Source: Micropterix aruncella (lineage: Eukaryota; Arthropoda; Insecta; Lepidoptera; Micropterigidae). From it: 64,000 nucleotides of DNA. The notes beneath the pieces are model-generated. The model was not told where the DNA came from. It saw only the letters and a list, made by a program, of their open reading frames with translations, and made no database searches. Position numbers and translations under genes: made by a program. Shown one piece after another: positions 50,701-64,000 of this stretch; within the stretch, counting starts at the first letter, position 1, and every line of letters starts with the position of its first letter. Location: assembly GCA_944548615.1 (NCBI GenBank), contig OX155972.1:9793756-9857755 (forward strand). Reading direction: 5' to 3'.

Positions 50701-53700
50701 GAATATCAAATATAAAAATTATATTTACTTACCGATCGGCTTAAACATTCGAATATTGCTTACAGATCCTTTAGTAAAACCAATGTCAAACATAAAACAT
50801 ATTATTGATGAAAACATTGCCAAAAAGTAGGCCAAGGATATTGTTTTGATATCTTTCATAGCAACGTAATATGCGTTTTTTTCTTTCTCCGAATCCTGAA
50901 ATAGTTCAACTTCTCTTTTCGCCATTTCGACTATGTTTATGATTTTCTTCCTGTAAAAGTCAATTAATTGTATGTAATAAAAACGGTTTGCGATGTGCTG
51001 ATAACATCACGTCCATGAATCCGTTACAAAATGAAAGGAGAAAATACCTCAGACCAACTAAAAAAACTATAGTGTATTGTGCTGTTTATTATAAAAACCT
51101 CCAAACTTAAGCCCCTTTCTCTGGCTTCGCTACGTGGACGATACCTTCTCCATCCTGAAAGGCAACATTCAAATGGTGAAAGAATTCCTGGGTCATCTAA
51201 ACTCCATACACCCAAAATTCAGATTCACCTATGAAGTAGAGAAGGACGGCTCCTTACCATGTTTGGATGTCAAAGTGACGAGGAGAAGTGACAATACTCT
51301 CGGACATACGGTATATCGGAAGCCCACACATACGGACAGATATTTGCATGCAAGCTCACACCATCATCCCTACCATCTACGTTCAGTGCAAACGTCGCTC
51401 GTGAATCGAGCACGCGATCTATGCGACACTGAACATTTTCCGAAGGAGATGGAACATGTCAACGATGTCCTTAGAAAAAATGGATAAAGAAAATATCACG
51501 AGACACGCACACGATCTAATACAGACGAAACTCAGAAACCGAGCAGATAAGAGCATTCTTACCATACGTCAAGGGCGTGACAGGTCGAATAAGTAAGATG
51601 CTAAACAGATTCGATTATTTATAATCGACAAAATATAGCTCGATTATTTAGGCCCGTAAAGGATGTAATATAAAATTGTAAATCTAATTAATTAATATAA
51701 TATTATCAATTTATTTTAAACATATATGGACCGAAGACTGATCCCTCAAATTTTCGACCGATATCAGTACCTAATGCTTTAGCCAAAATTTTGGAAAAAA
51801 TAGTAAATACACAACTCTATAATCACCTAAAAACCAATCACATGCGATCCGAAAACCAATACGGCTTCAGATCCAATATGGGAACACAAGATGCAATACT
51901 AAAAATGTCGGGGCATATCACTAGGTATGTAGACGCCAACAAAAAGTGTATTACTGTATTTCCTGACCCCGCGAAAGCCTGTCAGTTGTAGTAGATTAAA
52001 ACTGTCAAGTTGTAGTAGATTAAAGCGAAACTTTTCCTGGCAATCCGACAACTCTTGACATGACGCATTGGTGAGCTAGAGCCGATTTCACCTACAGACG
52101 TTAAGCTGGTACAATCCTCTGTTAGAAACACAGTATCAAAGAAAATGCTAAAATGGCTAAAAAGTTGATGGCCTGTGAGGTGTGCCAGAAAAATCTGTCT
52201 ATCTGTAATGCGTGAAATTATAACAATTTTTTTTTAATACATGCCTTTTCCTCATTCGTTTCTTTGCATTCGCAATAGTTTATTTTTTGTTTTTAATGCC
52301 ACATTATAGTATTATTTCCACATAATACTGTGCGTCTTTTAAAAACGTAACTGTCTAAATTAACCCTTGGAGTAAATGGGTATTTTCATGGATGCATCTG
52401 CAGGATTTTCGGCGACATCGACGGCGCTCGACTTAAATTACTATAACTACGAAACTACTACGCCAATCATAAAAAGAACAACTGCACAATGATTGCATTG
52501 AAATTTCGAATATAGAATATTGAAATATCATTTTGTAAAACAATTAGATAATTATGATTAAATATGAGAACGTCAAAGAAGTGAAAAAAACGCGCGACCA
52601 GATTTTGTCGACTCGTACTCAACGGATAATTGTTTCGCGACCAGATTTGGTTGACTCATACTCAACGGGTTAAATCTGATTTTAGTCATTTATACACCGT
52701 TGTATTTGTAAGTCGCTTCTTCGGGGCGCGCCATACAATAACCAAATGGTTCCCTGTCGGCTATTGTCTTATTTCCAATATAACATGTATGGGCGGCGTG
52801 ACCACCTTTGGGTTAATCCACGTCCTGAGTTTTTATTTCACTCATAGCTGGGGATTTAGTGAGATATAACCGCATTTTATAATAAAAGGCTCATACTTGG
52901 CACAATTGTTCCTAGGACCTTAGTGGGTTTAGGTCGGGAGCCATCGAGAGCAACATCGCGGGTGGCGGAGGGAGAGGGAGAAGACTGATTTCGCCGCGCT
53001 TCACTTTGAGCCCTGTATCTCTCGAACTAGGGCAAGTGGGATACCATTTTCAGATAACTAAACAACGAATTTATTTCTTGATAAAAAGCAATACATGTTC
53101 ATGGAAAACAATAATAGTTGGCAAAAGCAAAAAATCATTTACCTTTTTTTCAGCACAGATCGAAATTTACCCACCGAATAAAGTGCGGGAGGACTAGTTT
53201 GGTTTTCGTGAGAAAATAATGATTCTTGATCTCCTTCTGCTCTATGCTCAAAGGTTGCAATAAAAAGATTGCTGAATGTACCAGTCGTTCTTAAGGCAGT
53301 CGTTCTTATCTTAGCTTTCGTTTTGGTCTCACTCTCTTTTTAACACGTGTTTAGATGAGGATAATAATAAGTTAGATTGGATCTAGCCAACTTTTTTTAG
53401 AGTTTGAGTGTCATATCTTTACAAAACGTAAGTAGTGCTTTTTGACACCTTCTATCTTGGATACTGCATCGACAACTTCAGTATGTTCTTACACGTCTGG
53501 AGACTGGTCGACAAAAGGATTCTCTAGATTATGGCTAAAACAACCTTTATAAAATTAGGTAATTGTGGGTATGTATGTACTTGTATATACTACTTACTGT
53601 TATTTTTTTGGGGAAATTGTAAGATTGCAGAAAAAGTGAATAATTCGGTATTTAAAGTATGTACCCAAGCGCAAACACAAATAGGTAGGTACGGTGTGGG

Positions 53701-56700
53701 AATAATGTTTATATATTAGAGTAATAAAAAATAACGATAAAAATATAGTTATAATAATAATAACTACGTTTGCCCTCGTTTTTCTTAACTCCCTCACCTA
53801 TAGCAGGAAATAAATAATCATATAAATACTTAACTAAATTCTCAAAGCCCATCTCTACGTAACGTAAAAACACTGCTCTGCCATACAGTGAAGTCTATTT
53901 CTTTTTAGTCACTTACCATGGCAGTCTATTTGGCAATATATTTTTTGGCATATCAATACCTCTTATGGTTAAATAGTAAATTTCATGTATGTAAAAAAAC
54001 GATAATGATTTTTGGATTTTATCAATATTTTTTTATTTTTGTATATTTATGTGTATTTTTCACTACAAAAATTATTTTTTCATGATTGAGTTGTCCTAAA
54101 AAGATATTACACTTGCCTTAGTGCCTATAATTCGAGATATACAGGGCTCAAAGTAAAGCGAGGTAGAATCAAATTCCCCTTCCCCATCACCCTGCCATCC
54201 GCGATGGGCTCTCGATGTCTCCCGGTCTAAATCCACTTAGTGTGCTAAGTATGAGTCTTTAATCACAAAATGCAGGGTACCCATACAAAATATTGCACTA
54301 AATCCTTAGCTACCACAGGAGATGGATAGTTACTAGAATATTCGTCGTGAACCACCAGTGGATCAATCCGTCCTGAAAGTATTCAACTTTAACCATCCTA
54401 GATTCATCATATTTTTGCAATCGGGTAGTCTTGTTTATTTGGTTCGATCATATTGTAACCAGTTTTATATGTTTCATAAATATCTTATTGTTACGGTCTG
54501 ACGTCAAGGATGTTCAGGAGGCAAGAGCCCAAGTAAGCACTGCCGCCTTACCGTTGCTTTTATTTTATTTTATATATAACAAATACAAAATATAACAATA
54601 AAACTATGACTAATTATATGTTAACACTATTTACCGTTAATACTATGTGTATCGTACATATCTACGTACCGTTAATACTATGTGTATCGTACATACTATG
54701 TGTATCGTACATATCGTATATATCTATTGATAGACAGAGAAAGAACAAAAAACAAATAAAAATGAAATTTTACTTTAAGGTTATAATCATTATTAATTAT
54801 TTTGTACCAAAAAAAAAATTTTTTAAATAAAAAAAAACTATTCATGTGAACCGTTTAAGGAATTAATAGTCATTAGATGAAAAAGTGGGGTCAAAGGGCT
54901 GATAAGTCTTTTTAATGGTTTCCCTAAAGTGACTTTTACCTGATGAAAAAATATCAATGTACCCGAACCTATCGTTATAAATTGTCATAGATCTATTTAT
55001 TAGGGAATGCTTCGTATAAATGCTTCGTATAAATGAATCGAATGCTTTACATAAAATAGGTGCGGATTCCGAATAATGCGAGTCAATAATATTGTTTATT
55101 ACATTGTAGAGAAACATCATATCGTAGGTTGTACGCCTATTTTCAAGACGAAAATAATGAGTTTAAAGAGAGGTAATCTATTCTTGTACGATTCAGCAGA
55201 TTTATTTTCCCTAAAGCACAAGTGTTTTAAGAAATTTTTTTTGAATACGCTCGTTTCGTTGCTTGTACAAGTTGTATTGGGGGGACCAAATACAGAATGC
55301 AAATTCTAGTTTAATACGGATATAGGCTCCATATATTACTATCAAGGTGGATGCCCGTAATAGAAAAAACATTGAAGATTTTATTAAATAAATATCCTTT
55401 ATACACATCATAAAACTATAATAATCATTCAAAAAGTCTTACCTGTGAATAATCATCCAGATAATACACATAATATCCAATAGAGTTGACGACATAAAAA
55501 ATAGTGGAATTCCAGCGTATCGATCGTTTTCAAAATTAAAAACTGCTTCAGCTGAATATGGCAGTATATTGAAATATACGGATATTACACAAAACAATGA
55601 CAGTTGTAGTGTATCTATTAGCATTCTCCAACCTAAAATAATAAGCTTAAGGGAGAACAGGTAGGCTTCGTACACAGTTAGCATTAGTACAAATAGAAAT
55701 AGAGTTGTCAACTACAATGGGCGAACCCGTCACTTCAGGAAGTTTTAACGATTGTTCGTTCTATCTCCCGTGAAGTGAGCGCAGAAGACTTGGACAAAAC
55801 AGTCCACCATCAAGCTCCGCCACATGCCCGTAAGAGGCCAACGCCTTATCCGCGAGATAACAAGGTATGTTACCCAGCGGGCTTACACTCACGCCATTAC
55901 ATCCAATTGCGACCAGATTACTCCGGTCTCTCGACTGGTTACGAGTTCGAGGTCGCTTGCGCGGTCATCTCCCTTACAAAGCGGTGAAACGGTGTAAACC
56001 GAATCTATCGCGGACAACGGCATCCTTTTCCCGGCTGTTCACCCAGGATCGGGTAGCCGATGGTCGTTTCAAGAGCAGTCGCCGTAAGGTCCGCAACCAC
56101 CCCCGCTCTATAGGGAACAGTACTGCTTTCAGACTCCCCCGACTGTTCGTTGACTCCTAGGGGGAACTATCCTTAAGGCCAAAGACCCTTCATGCGTGGA
56201 GGCCGCCGGATGGGTGTTGACCCGTGAGTGTGACCAACCCTGAACAGAATGGGTCTTCGTGGCCAACTCAGCAAGGGCCCATAACTCCCGGAGTATTCGT
56301 ACAGTGGAGAAATCTACGCTATCCAATACATTGACGCATTCGGGTTTGTTTGCGTTACTCCCACTCATACCCACCGGTTACCTGCTGGACGGGGCGACAG
56401 TGCGGCCGCCCGGCTTCGATAGAGCAAGTCGATACGTGTTTTAGCTCTGCTATATATTTTTTGTCTACATCTTCGAACATGCATGGCTGGTATTAGTAAT
56501 GCTCGAATGATAAAAGTGATTTATTATAATTTATGCCTTAACTTATTATAATTTATGATTTATTATAATTTTGGTTTAATATTTAAATAGTTATTTTAGC
56601 CTAACTAAAACGGTAATTTTATTTCCAAAATAATTTTTCGATTTCTCGGGTTGGGGTACCTTTGTACAATTATGAGTGGACTGGATTCATACTGGACGAA

Positions 56701-58503
56701 TGCTCTTCTACTAGATAAGAGCGTTGAATTTACTATCAGATACAAATACAACAAATAAGACAAAGGAACAGACGAAAACTTTAGGGATAATTAAACCAAA
56801 GAAGCTAAAGACAATTATAAAGACTGATAGTGCGGATGAGAGTGGTTGCGAGGATGACGGTAATATGAGTTTAGGAGAAAAATCTTGTTCTCCTATCAAA
56901 GAGTCCTCTGAAGAATCGGATATTGAGAATGAAACCCAAGTTATATTAGTTAACAATAAAGAAGAAAGCTCTGTGCTAGTAAAGTTCGAGAAAAAAAGAC
57001 TGTTTTATATTATGCAGTCTTAATAAAGCAGTATTAAAATAATTTTGTAATAACTACCTATTATTTTTTTTATAAGGCTCAGAATAAAAAGTCTACGAAT
57101 ACTACCTGCTCTCCCCTACACGGTTACCAAACATTTCCTTCAATAAATCAATTGTGGCACCAGCTGTGTGACATGCTACTCAGTCTTGTCGAAACCACAG
57201 CTCCTGCACATCATAGTTGTTCAATTGATGAACGAAAAAGTCAGTAATCATGGCTCTATAGCGGTCACCATTGACTGTAACGTTCTGACCAGCATCGTTT
57301 TTAAAGAAGTACGGATCAATGATTCCACCAGCCCATAAAGCACACTAAACAGTCAGTTTTTCTGGATGTAACGGTGCCTCAACATATACTTGAGGATTAT
57401 CATAACTCCAAATACGGCAGTTTTGTTTATTGAGGTATCCATTCAACCTAAAGTGAGCTTCGGGATCAACGGAAATCTTGTTTTGGGCCCATTTATCGAA
57501 TCTACGCCTTGCTAGATGATCGTGTCGCTTCAATTCTTGCACGCAACCAAGATCTATCCGCAAAATCTTTCATAAAGTGGATGGACACATATCCAATTCC
57601 TGTGAACGATGGCGGATAGACTGATGCGGGTCTTCCTCTACGCTACGCTCTACTACAGCAGCAATGACTTCTTCTGAACGCACTGTACGACGTCTCTGCG
57701 TATTATCTTTTAGATGCGTATTATCATTTAGAGTAAACGCGGTGCAAAAACGTTCCATAGTTTATCGAATTAGTTGCTCTGATGGACGATTAGGTTGATT
57801 ATGTTGATTAGACGTACCTATGTGTCATAGAACCACGATTTTCAAAATAAATTTGCACAATTTGGAAGCGTTGTTCAGGCGTCAGTCTATTCATGTTGAA
57901 ATGCCAAGCCAAACTAAACATAAATCACTTGACAGCTGACAAAATGGCCGCCAGTTAAAAAAGTGTTGTGAACTTAAAGCTCCATACCTCTATAAAAAAC
58001 ACCCGTTACATATATACATTTTACTTTTACATTTAATTATGATTGAACAAATGTTATGTTAAATTAAATTGGCTTTTGTTACTACTGATTATTAACAAGT
58101 TATGTTACTTTTAAAATTATGTTTATTATGTTTATTTACAAACATAATAATTAACTAACGTTACTTTTAAAATTATGTTTATTATGTTTATTTAATTATC
58201 TTACTTTTAAAATTATGTATATTATGTTTATTTACAAATTATGTTACCCACACAAAATAGTTATATAAATATTCGAGCTGCCTTCAAGGATACTTTAAAT
58301 TCTACTGATACCAGTAACTGGATAAGGTTATGCGGGCCAATATGTTGTCCGATTTTCAGTAGAAGATTAACATTAACAGAAAGTAGAAATTTACCTGTCA
58401 TCCATTGTTCATTATAAATATTCAGCCCAATAAAAGATAGCATCAAAGATGCATACCAGAGTTGATTGTTCAAAGAACATTCCCCAATATGAAACAGGGT
58501 CAT
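47742..58503 (-). CDS. Odorant receptor E (7tm_6), 386 aa, 4 exons, very large introns
   Basis: Minus-strand exons are 58503-58395 (109 nt), 55632-55443 (190), 50950-50733 (218) and 48385-47742 (644, stop included). Introns are 2762, 4492 and 2347 bp, GT-AG, phases 1, 2, 1. The coding sequence of 1161 nt is open. The start [20 protein letters not shown] was chosen by alignment with C and D; an upstream in-frame ATG at 58545 exists. Exon 2 begins [11 protein letters not shown] and ends WMIIHR. Exon 3 has [18 protein letters not shown]. Exon 4 runs from [11 protein letters not shown] to [18 protein letters not shown] and its tail. It is a diverged type 2 relative of C and D. The introns hold many transposons, yet all splice sites are intact. 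Confidence 0.9.
48386..49277. other. Gene E intron 3, first part
   Basis: AT-rich intronic DNA with no recognised element. Confidence 0.5.
49278..50302. mobile_element. hAT-like non-autonomous transposon
   Basis: The termini CAGTGGTGGGCAAACTTTT and (reverse complement) CAGCGTTGGGCAAAGTACGG form the CAGxGxTGGGCAA ends typical of hAT elements. The flanks GTCTAGGC and AACTAGGA share CTAGG, consistent with a worn 8-bp duplication. It includes a TCTCAA-type minisatellite (49785-49880) and a run of G near 49330. No transposase frame is evident. Confidence 0.75.
50303..50732. other. Gene E intron 3, last part
   Basis: AT-rich; donor GTAAGT at 50732 on the minus strand. Nothing else recognised. Confidence 0.5.
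51108..51620 (+). pseudogene. Penelope-like retroelement RT fragment
   Basis: The frame around 51125 reads [11 protein letters not shown], the YxDD catalytic block of reverse transcriptase. It continues with [30 protein letters not shown] and [18 protein letters not shown], which I recognise as Penelope-type RT. A stop occurs at 51485, and [16 protein letters not shown] follows in another frame. The GIY-YIG domain is absent. It lies in gene E intron 2, antisense. Confidence 0.82.
51720..51990 (+). pseudogene. Non-LTR reverse transcriptase fragment
   Basis: Reads [20 protein letters not shown] and [16 protein letters not shown], standard Jockey/CR1 RT motifs. It then decays to [10 protein letters not shown] where FLDLAKAFD is expected. 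Confidence 0.78.
51991..52359. other. Gene E intron 2 spacer
   Basis: Begins with a short duplicated segment (GTCAGTTGTAGTAGATTAAA and a near copy). Otherwise nothing recognised. Confidence 0.4.
52360..52673. mobile_element. piggyBac-like MITE, second copy, 306 bp
   Basis: The element is 52364-52669 with TTAA at 52360-52363 and 52670-52673. It is the same length and nearly the same sequence as the copy at 13765-14070. Confidence 0.87.
52845..54312. mobile_element. Long-TIR transposon, internally deleted copy (1.47 kb)
   Basis: Starts TAGCTGGGGATTTAGTG and ends with its reverse complement, CACTAAATCCTTAGCTA. The arms match the 13711-18167 element. The interior keeps a short piece of the element's coding region on the minus strand (about 53440-53530) and remains of the palindromic MITE arm near 53290-53350. 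Confidence 0.72.
54313..54869. other. Spacer with short tandem repeat at 54645-54722
   Basis: A unit of about 31 bp containing TACTATGTGTATCGTACATA is repeated, partly truncated, two to three times. No gene is seen. Confidence 0.55.
54870..55370 (-). pseudogene. C-terminal part of a Jockey/CR1-like LINE polymerase
   Basis: The minus strand reads [20 protein letters not shown], then RIQKKFLK and HLCFRENK, the region after the RT domain in such LINEs. It continues in another frame with [10 protein letters not shown]. It is 5' truncated and frameshifted. Confidence 0.7.
55703..56293. repeat. GC-rich modules A+ and B- in gene E intron 1
   Basis: A+ runs 55703-56150, opening AGTTGTCAACTACAATGGGC. 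A shortened B- follows to 56293. It begins 71 bp upstream of the gene E exon 2 acceptor. Confidence 0.82.
56294..57079. other. Gene E intron 1 spacer with an unidentified acidic frame
   Basis: A plus frame at 56724-57023 (99 codons) is acidic and Ser-rich ([12 protein letters not shown], then [12 protein letters not shown]) and ends [15 protein letters not shown]. It may be a transposase tail fragment. I cannot identify it. Confidence 0.35.
57080..57965 (-). pseudogene. IS630-Tc1-mariner-type transposase, decayed
   Basis: The minus strand reads [20 protein letters not shown] near 57895, and further frames give [20 protein letters not shown] and [20 protein letters not shown]. Downstream is [19 protein letters not shown] and then VQELWFRQD followed by a stop. 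The DE motif before AHF, where the first catalytic Asp normally lies, reads VDPE. Several frameshifts and stops make it inactive. It lies in gene E intron 1, on the gene's strand. Confidence 0.8.
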
Positions 58504-59147
58504 TTCGAACTGTTGGCATACATACGTACGTACGTATATAGCCATATGAGTGGAATAAAATTTAAACTTTAGAATATTTCCTCTCCTAATTTAAATCTTA
58601 TACATACGAGTAAACTTCATGCTTGATAATGACTAAATAGCATGCTAACTAATGAAGTCATTAACTAGCCATTAACTGTTTAAAGGACTGTTAGTTAAAT
58701 TAATAGAATGGAAAGGTAAGGCATTAACAAATATTGAATTATAAAATCATGGCAAGAATTCACTATTATACCTACATAAAAGTTTATTTTTATTTTTTTA
58801 TCATATTAGAGATTTATTTTATTTATTTTATTTTATTTATTTAAGTCCATAAAAATACATTTAATTACAAAAACATTCTCTTAGCCTAATATTTCAAAAT
58901 TAATTAAACAGTTTTCCAATTTACTTCCTAATTCGGAAAGAGATTCAGAAATGGTAGTTTGTGGTTTACCACCTCACTAGGAATTACCTGTATCGAGGTG
59001 GTACCAACAGAAATCGTATATTGCCTGCCGAAAGAGCATGATATATCCGCTCTTAGGTTTTTATTTTATTATTTTTTAAAACTTTATATTGCAATGGTAT
59101 TTACATTTAATTATTACAAGGATGGTGGTAGTTACTTTATAGGGCCT
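58504..59147. other. Upstream flank of gene E
   Basis: AT-rich with a TTTA-rich run near 58810-58850. Neither of the OR upstream motifs found at genes A-D is obvious here. Confidence 0.45.
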
Positions 59148-60490
59148 ACACTCACGCCCTTACTTCCAATTGTGACCAGATTACTCCTGTCTCTCGATTG
59201 GTTACGAGCTCGAGGTCGCTTGCACGGTCCTCTCCCTTACGAAGCGGTGAAACGGTGTTTACCGAATCTATCGCGGACCAAAGCGTCCTTTGCCCGGCTG
59301 TTCACCCAGGATCGGGTAGCCGATGGTCATTTCAAGAGCAGTCGCCGTAAGGTCCGCAATCACCCCCGCTCTATAGGAAAAAGTACTGCTTCCAGATTCC
59401 CCCGACTGTTAGTCAGAGTTCAGAGTTGATTGGCTTACGCCGCACCGTGTGCAGACCGTACAGGAGTGCCAGAAGATTGATTTCCAGGGGAAACTGACCA
59501 TAAGGCTAGAGTCCTACCCAGGCTCGAACTTCATGCGTGGAGGTCGTCGGATAGGTGTTGACCCGTGAGTGTGACCAACCCTGAACAGAATGGGTCGTCG
59601 TGGCCAACTCATCAAGGGCCCATTGACTCACATATCATTATACCATCTGAAGTAAGCGGTTATTCAGTTTGAATATAAGCGCCCTTTGCCCGCCATGGTC
59701 ACTCGGGATCGGGTGGCCAACGGATCGATTCAAGGGTTGAAGACTTCATTTCGACCACTACCTTCCGCTGTCATAGGAAACATACGTCTCCAAGCCCCTG
59801 GTTATTAGCCGGTTGGGTTTTCTTAGCTTTTCCGCAAGTGCAGATAGTGCATCAACCACCCAGTTCCGAACGAGATATTCCCCCGAATCCGCACATCTCA
59901 TCCCAACCGCCTCCGATTGCAGTGTTAGAGCCATGGCGGAAACTCACAGCGGCCCTGACAGGGTAAGCCCCTCTACGAGGAGTCTACCAGATAGGAGTTC
60001 AACCGTGAGTTGAGCAGGCCAGATGACATAGAGTTTGGCCAACATCATCAAAGCTGCACGGCACCATTAGGAACCAAAATAATAGTTGTAGGTGTCGACT
60101 ACAACTGGCGAACCCATCACCCCAGGAAGTTTTACCGATGATGATCGTTCTGTCTCCCCGGAAGTGACCGTAGACGACTTGAAAACTAGTACAAAGCTAC
60201 CATTCAACATAGCTAATTATTTGCCCATGAAGGGCCAACGCCTTATGGCGAGGCACTAGGAAGGTAGCCTAGTGGGCCACCTCGCTACCAGTTTTGGTAG
60301 GATATCTCCATCTGGATTTAACCACCAGGATACCTCAACTGGTTACCTCAACTCTTCCTGTCGTATGTCCATATTGTACCGCAAAATATCTTCAAATACA
60401 GGGAACTAGGAATGTTAATTGTCTCACTTCGTAAAAGGAAGGTCATCTCTGGCAAGCGAGGGAGTGTCGAATTACGGCGGGTCGAAATAA
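59148..60490. repeat. GC-rich modular repeat with diverged units
   Basis: Partial A+ 59148-59415 and B- 59420-59633 are typical. 59640-60070 and a strongly diverged A+ at 60090-60400 (TGTCGACTACAACTGGCGAA) form an older layer of the same family. Confidence 0.75.
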
Positions 60491-60598
60491 CGGCGGGAGA
60501 GCAAATATGGGCTAAGGTATGTAACAACTTGTTAGATTAATTAATCATAGTGTAATGATAATTAGGAAGAGACCTTACGTCCATTAAGCAAAGAGTGT

Positions 60599-61940
<1,342 letters not shown>

Positions 61941-64000
61941 GACTGTAGAGTAGAGCTTCGCGGTTCACATATCGCGGACCATGTCATCTGTTCCATGGCC
62001 CTGAACTCAGGATCAGGTATCCAAATGGTCATTTCAAGAGTGGAAGACGACAGGTCCTCCACTCTTGCTCCACTCGTCCTCCACTCTTGAGCCACTCAAG
62101 CTGCCTAAGAAACAAAGTCGTTTGCAGACACCCCTTGTTATATGTCGGAGTACACAGTCGATTAGCTAATTCCGCACTGTGCACAAACTAAGCTAATGGG
62201 CCCTAATGGGCCCTTGCTGAGTTGGCCACGAAGACCCATTCTGTTTCAGGGTCGGTCACACTCACGGGTCAACACTGGGTCAACCAGTCTCCCCTGGGAA
62301 CAATCCTCAGGCGCTCCTGGACGGTCTGCGCACCGAGCGGCGAAAGCCAATCGATTGTGCTCTCCGACTAACAATCGGGGGAGTCTGGAAACTGTATTGT
62401 TTCCTATAGAGCGGGGGTAGTTGTCTACCTTACGGCGACTGCTCTTGAAATGACCATTGGCCATCCGATCCCGGTTCAGAGTCGGGCAAAGGACGCCTTG
62501 GTCCGCGACAGATTCGGTGCACTCCGTTTCACCGCTTCGTAAGGGAGAGGACCGCGCAAGCGACCTCGAACTCGGAACCAATCGAGAGACCGGAGAAATC
62601 TGGTCACAATTGGAAGTGAGGGCGCGAGTATCTCGAGCCCGCCGGGTTTATTCCTGGCTCACTCGCGGTAAGGCGTTGGACTCTCACGGGTTGTGACGTA
62701 GCTGGACGTAGAATGTACTGTCCAAAGTCTTCTACGTTCACTGCAGGGCGATAGAACGACTAATCGTTAAAACGTCCTGTGGTGACGGGCTCGCCCGTTG
62801 TAGTTGACACCCCAAGATGTGCACAAACTAGCTAAAAACAGCTAATGGGAGCAACTGGGAGCTAATGGGCCCATGATGAGGTGGCCACGATGACCCATGT
62901 GTTCAGGGTCGGTCACACTCACGGGTCAACACCCATCCGATGGCCTCCACGCATGGGGTGCGAGCCTGGGTAGGACACTGGGTCAACCAGTCTCCCCTGG
63001 GAATCAAACCTCTGGCGCTCCTGGACGGTCTGCGCACCGAGCGGCGCAAGCCAATCGATTGTGCTCTCCGACTAACAATCGGGGGAGTCTGGGAACTGTA
63101 TTGTTTCCTATAGAGCGGGGGTGGTTGTCTACCTTACGGCGACTGCTCTTGAAATGACCATTGGCCATCCGATCCCGGTTCAGAGTCGGGCAAAGGACGC
63201 CTTGGTCCGCGATAGATTCGGTTCACACCGTTTCACCGCTTCGTAAGGGAGAGGACCGCGCAAGCGACCTCGAACTCGGAACCAATCGAGAGACCGGGGA
63301 AATCTGGTCACAATTGGAAGCAAGGGCGCGAGGGTCGGCCCGCCAGGTAACACTGTCTATCTCGCGGTAAGGCGTTGGCTTCTTGCGGGTTGTGACGTAG
63401 CTGGACGTTGGATTTGGTATGTCCAAAGTCTTCTACGTTCACTGCAGGGCGATAGAACGAGAAAATCGTTAAAACGTCCTGTGGTGACGGGCTCGCCCGT
63501 TGTAGTTGACACCGTAAGTTGTGCACAAACTGTCCAGGAGAGCCCGATAAACGATTCCTATGGAAACTGACCCACCTGGCACAGAGTCCTACCCGGGCTC
63601 AAACTTTTACTAGGAGGCTGCAGGATGGGTGCTGACCCGTTGACTGGACTGACCCTAAACACAATGGCTCATAATGGCCCAATTGCGCTGGCCCATTAGC
63701 TCACTACAGGTAGATGAAACAAACATCATTCTATTACAAAAGAGTTTCATTTTCAAATTTTGAAATTACTTTTGAAAAAAAATATATTTAACTGCCTAGT
63801 TTGGAAATATTCAGTCTGACCTGTGTATAATATGTGAAACAACAGCAACCGACACACTGGGTTACACTGGCTTGTCTACTGTAGTTATTGGAGCTATTGG
63901 GAGCTAATGGCCCTGTTACAGTTGGCCACTAAGACCCATTTGTTCAGGGTCGATCAAACTTACGGCTCAACACCCATCCGGCGGCATTCGCGTTTGAAGT
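61941..64000. repeat. GC-rich modular repeat array at the window edge
   Basis: After a diverged start (61941-62200) the order is B+ 62205-62365, A- 62366-62815, B+ 62850-63075, A- 63076-63512, then a diverged B- to about 63705. After an AT-rich gap, a further partial B+ (63896-64000) runs off the window. The A- and B+ units here closely match those at 42585-43245. Confidence 0.83.

Noticed and set aside
62196..63526. Similar open frames in the array at the right edge
   Set aside because: Same repeat modules, same reason; frame-by-frame conservation only mirrors DNA identity between copies.

Overview
This window is insect nuclear DNA, most likely lepidopteran (moth or butterfly). It is AT-rich and repeat-dense. 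It carries a cluster of short-intron insect odorant receptor (OR, 7tm_6) genes, Helitrons with A^TC...CTAG^T ends, a tRNA-related SINE and many other transposon relics. I see no bacterial-style operons, no CRISPR array and no tRNA or rRNA gene.

Five OR genes can be assembled exon by exon with GT-AG introns and consistent phases. They are called A-E here: A (8542-10331, +), B (19229-21954, +), C (24691-28068, -), D (36611-38676, +) and E (47742-58503, -). Their proteins are 386-388 residues. A and B have 3 exons (type 1). C, D and E have 4 exons (type 2). At least four OR pseudogenes lie among them, at 3645-4140 (+), 18395-18623 (-), 28687-29690 (+) and 32517-35789 (-).

The main structural observation is that a type 2 and a type 1 receptor sit head to head about 600 bp apart, and that this pair occurs three times. 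The pairs are 18623(-)/19229(+), 28068(-)/28687(+) and, in the opposite order, 35789(-)/36611(+). In each pair only one partner is intact. Conserved non-coding blocks lie upstream of both types. These proteins would be membrane odorant receptors working with Orco in antennal neurons; that role comes from the family, not from this sequence.

Layout: 1-2334 is the 5' part of an autonomous but internally deleted Helitron. 2.5-5.5 kb holds an inverted-repeat element, an OR pseudogene, a solo LTR and a LINE tail. 6.0-8.0 kb is a GC-rich modular repeat. Gene A follows, then a Helitron Rep relic at 11.7-12.65 kb. A 4.46-kb long-TIR transposon with a nested TTAA MITE fills 13.7-18.2 kb. 18.4-38.7 kb holds the three OR pairs. 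39-47 kb has tandem repeats, more GC-rich modules, and an oddly ordered serine-protease/clip fragment between Helitron-like ends. 47.7-58.5 kb is gene E, its introns swollen by hAT, Penelope, LINE, long-TIR, GC-rich and mariner-like elements. 59-64 kb is mostly GC-rich modules and (AT)n arrays.

All homology calls were made by reading translations and comparing copies inside the window. No database search was run.
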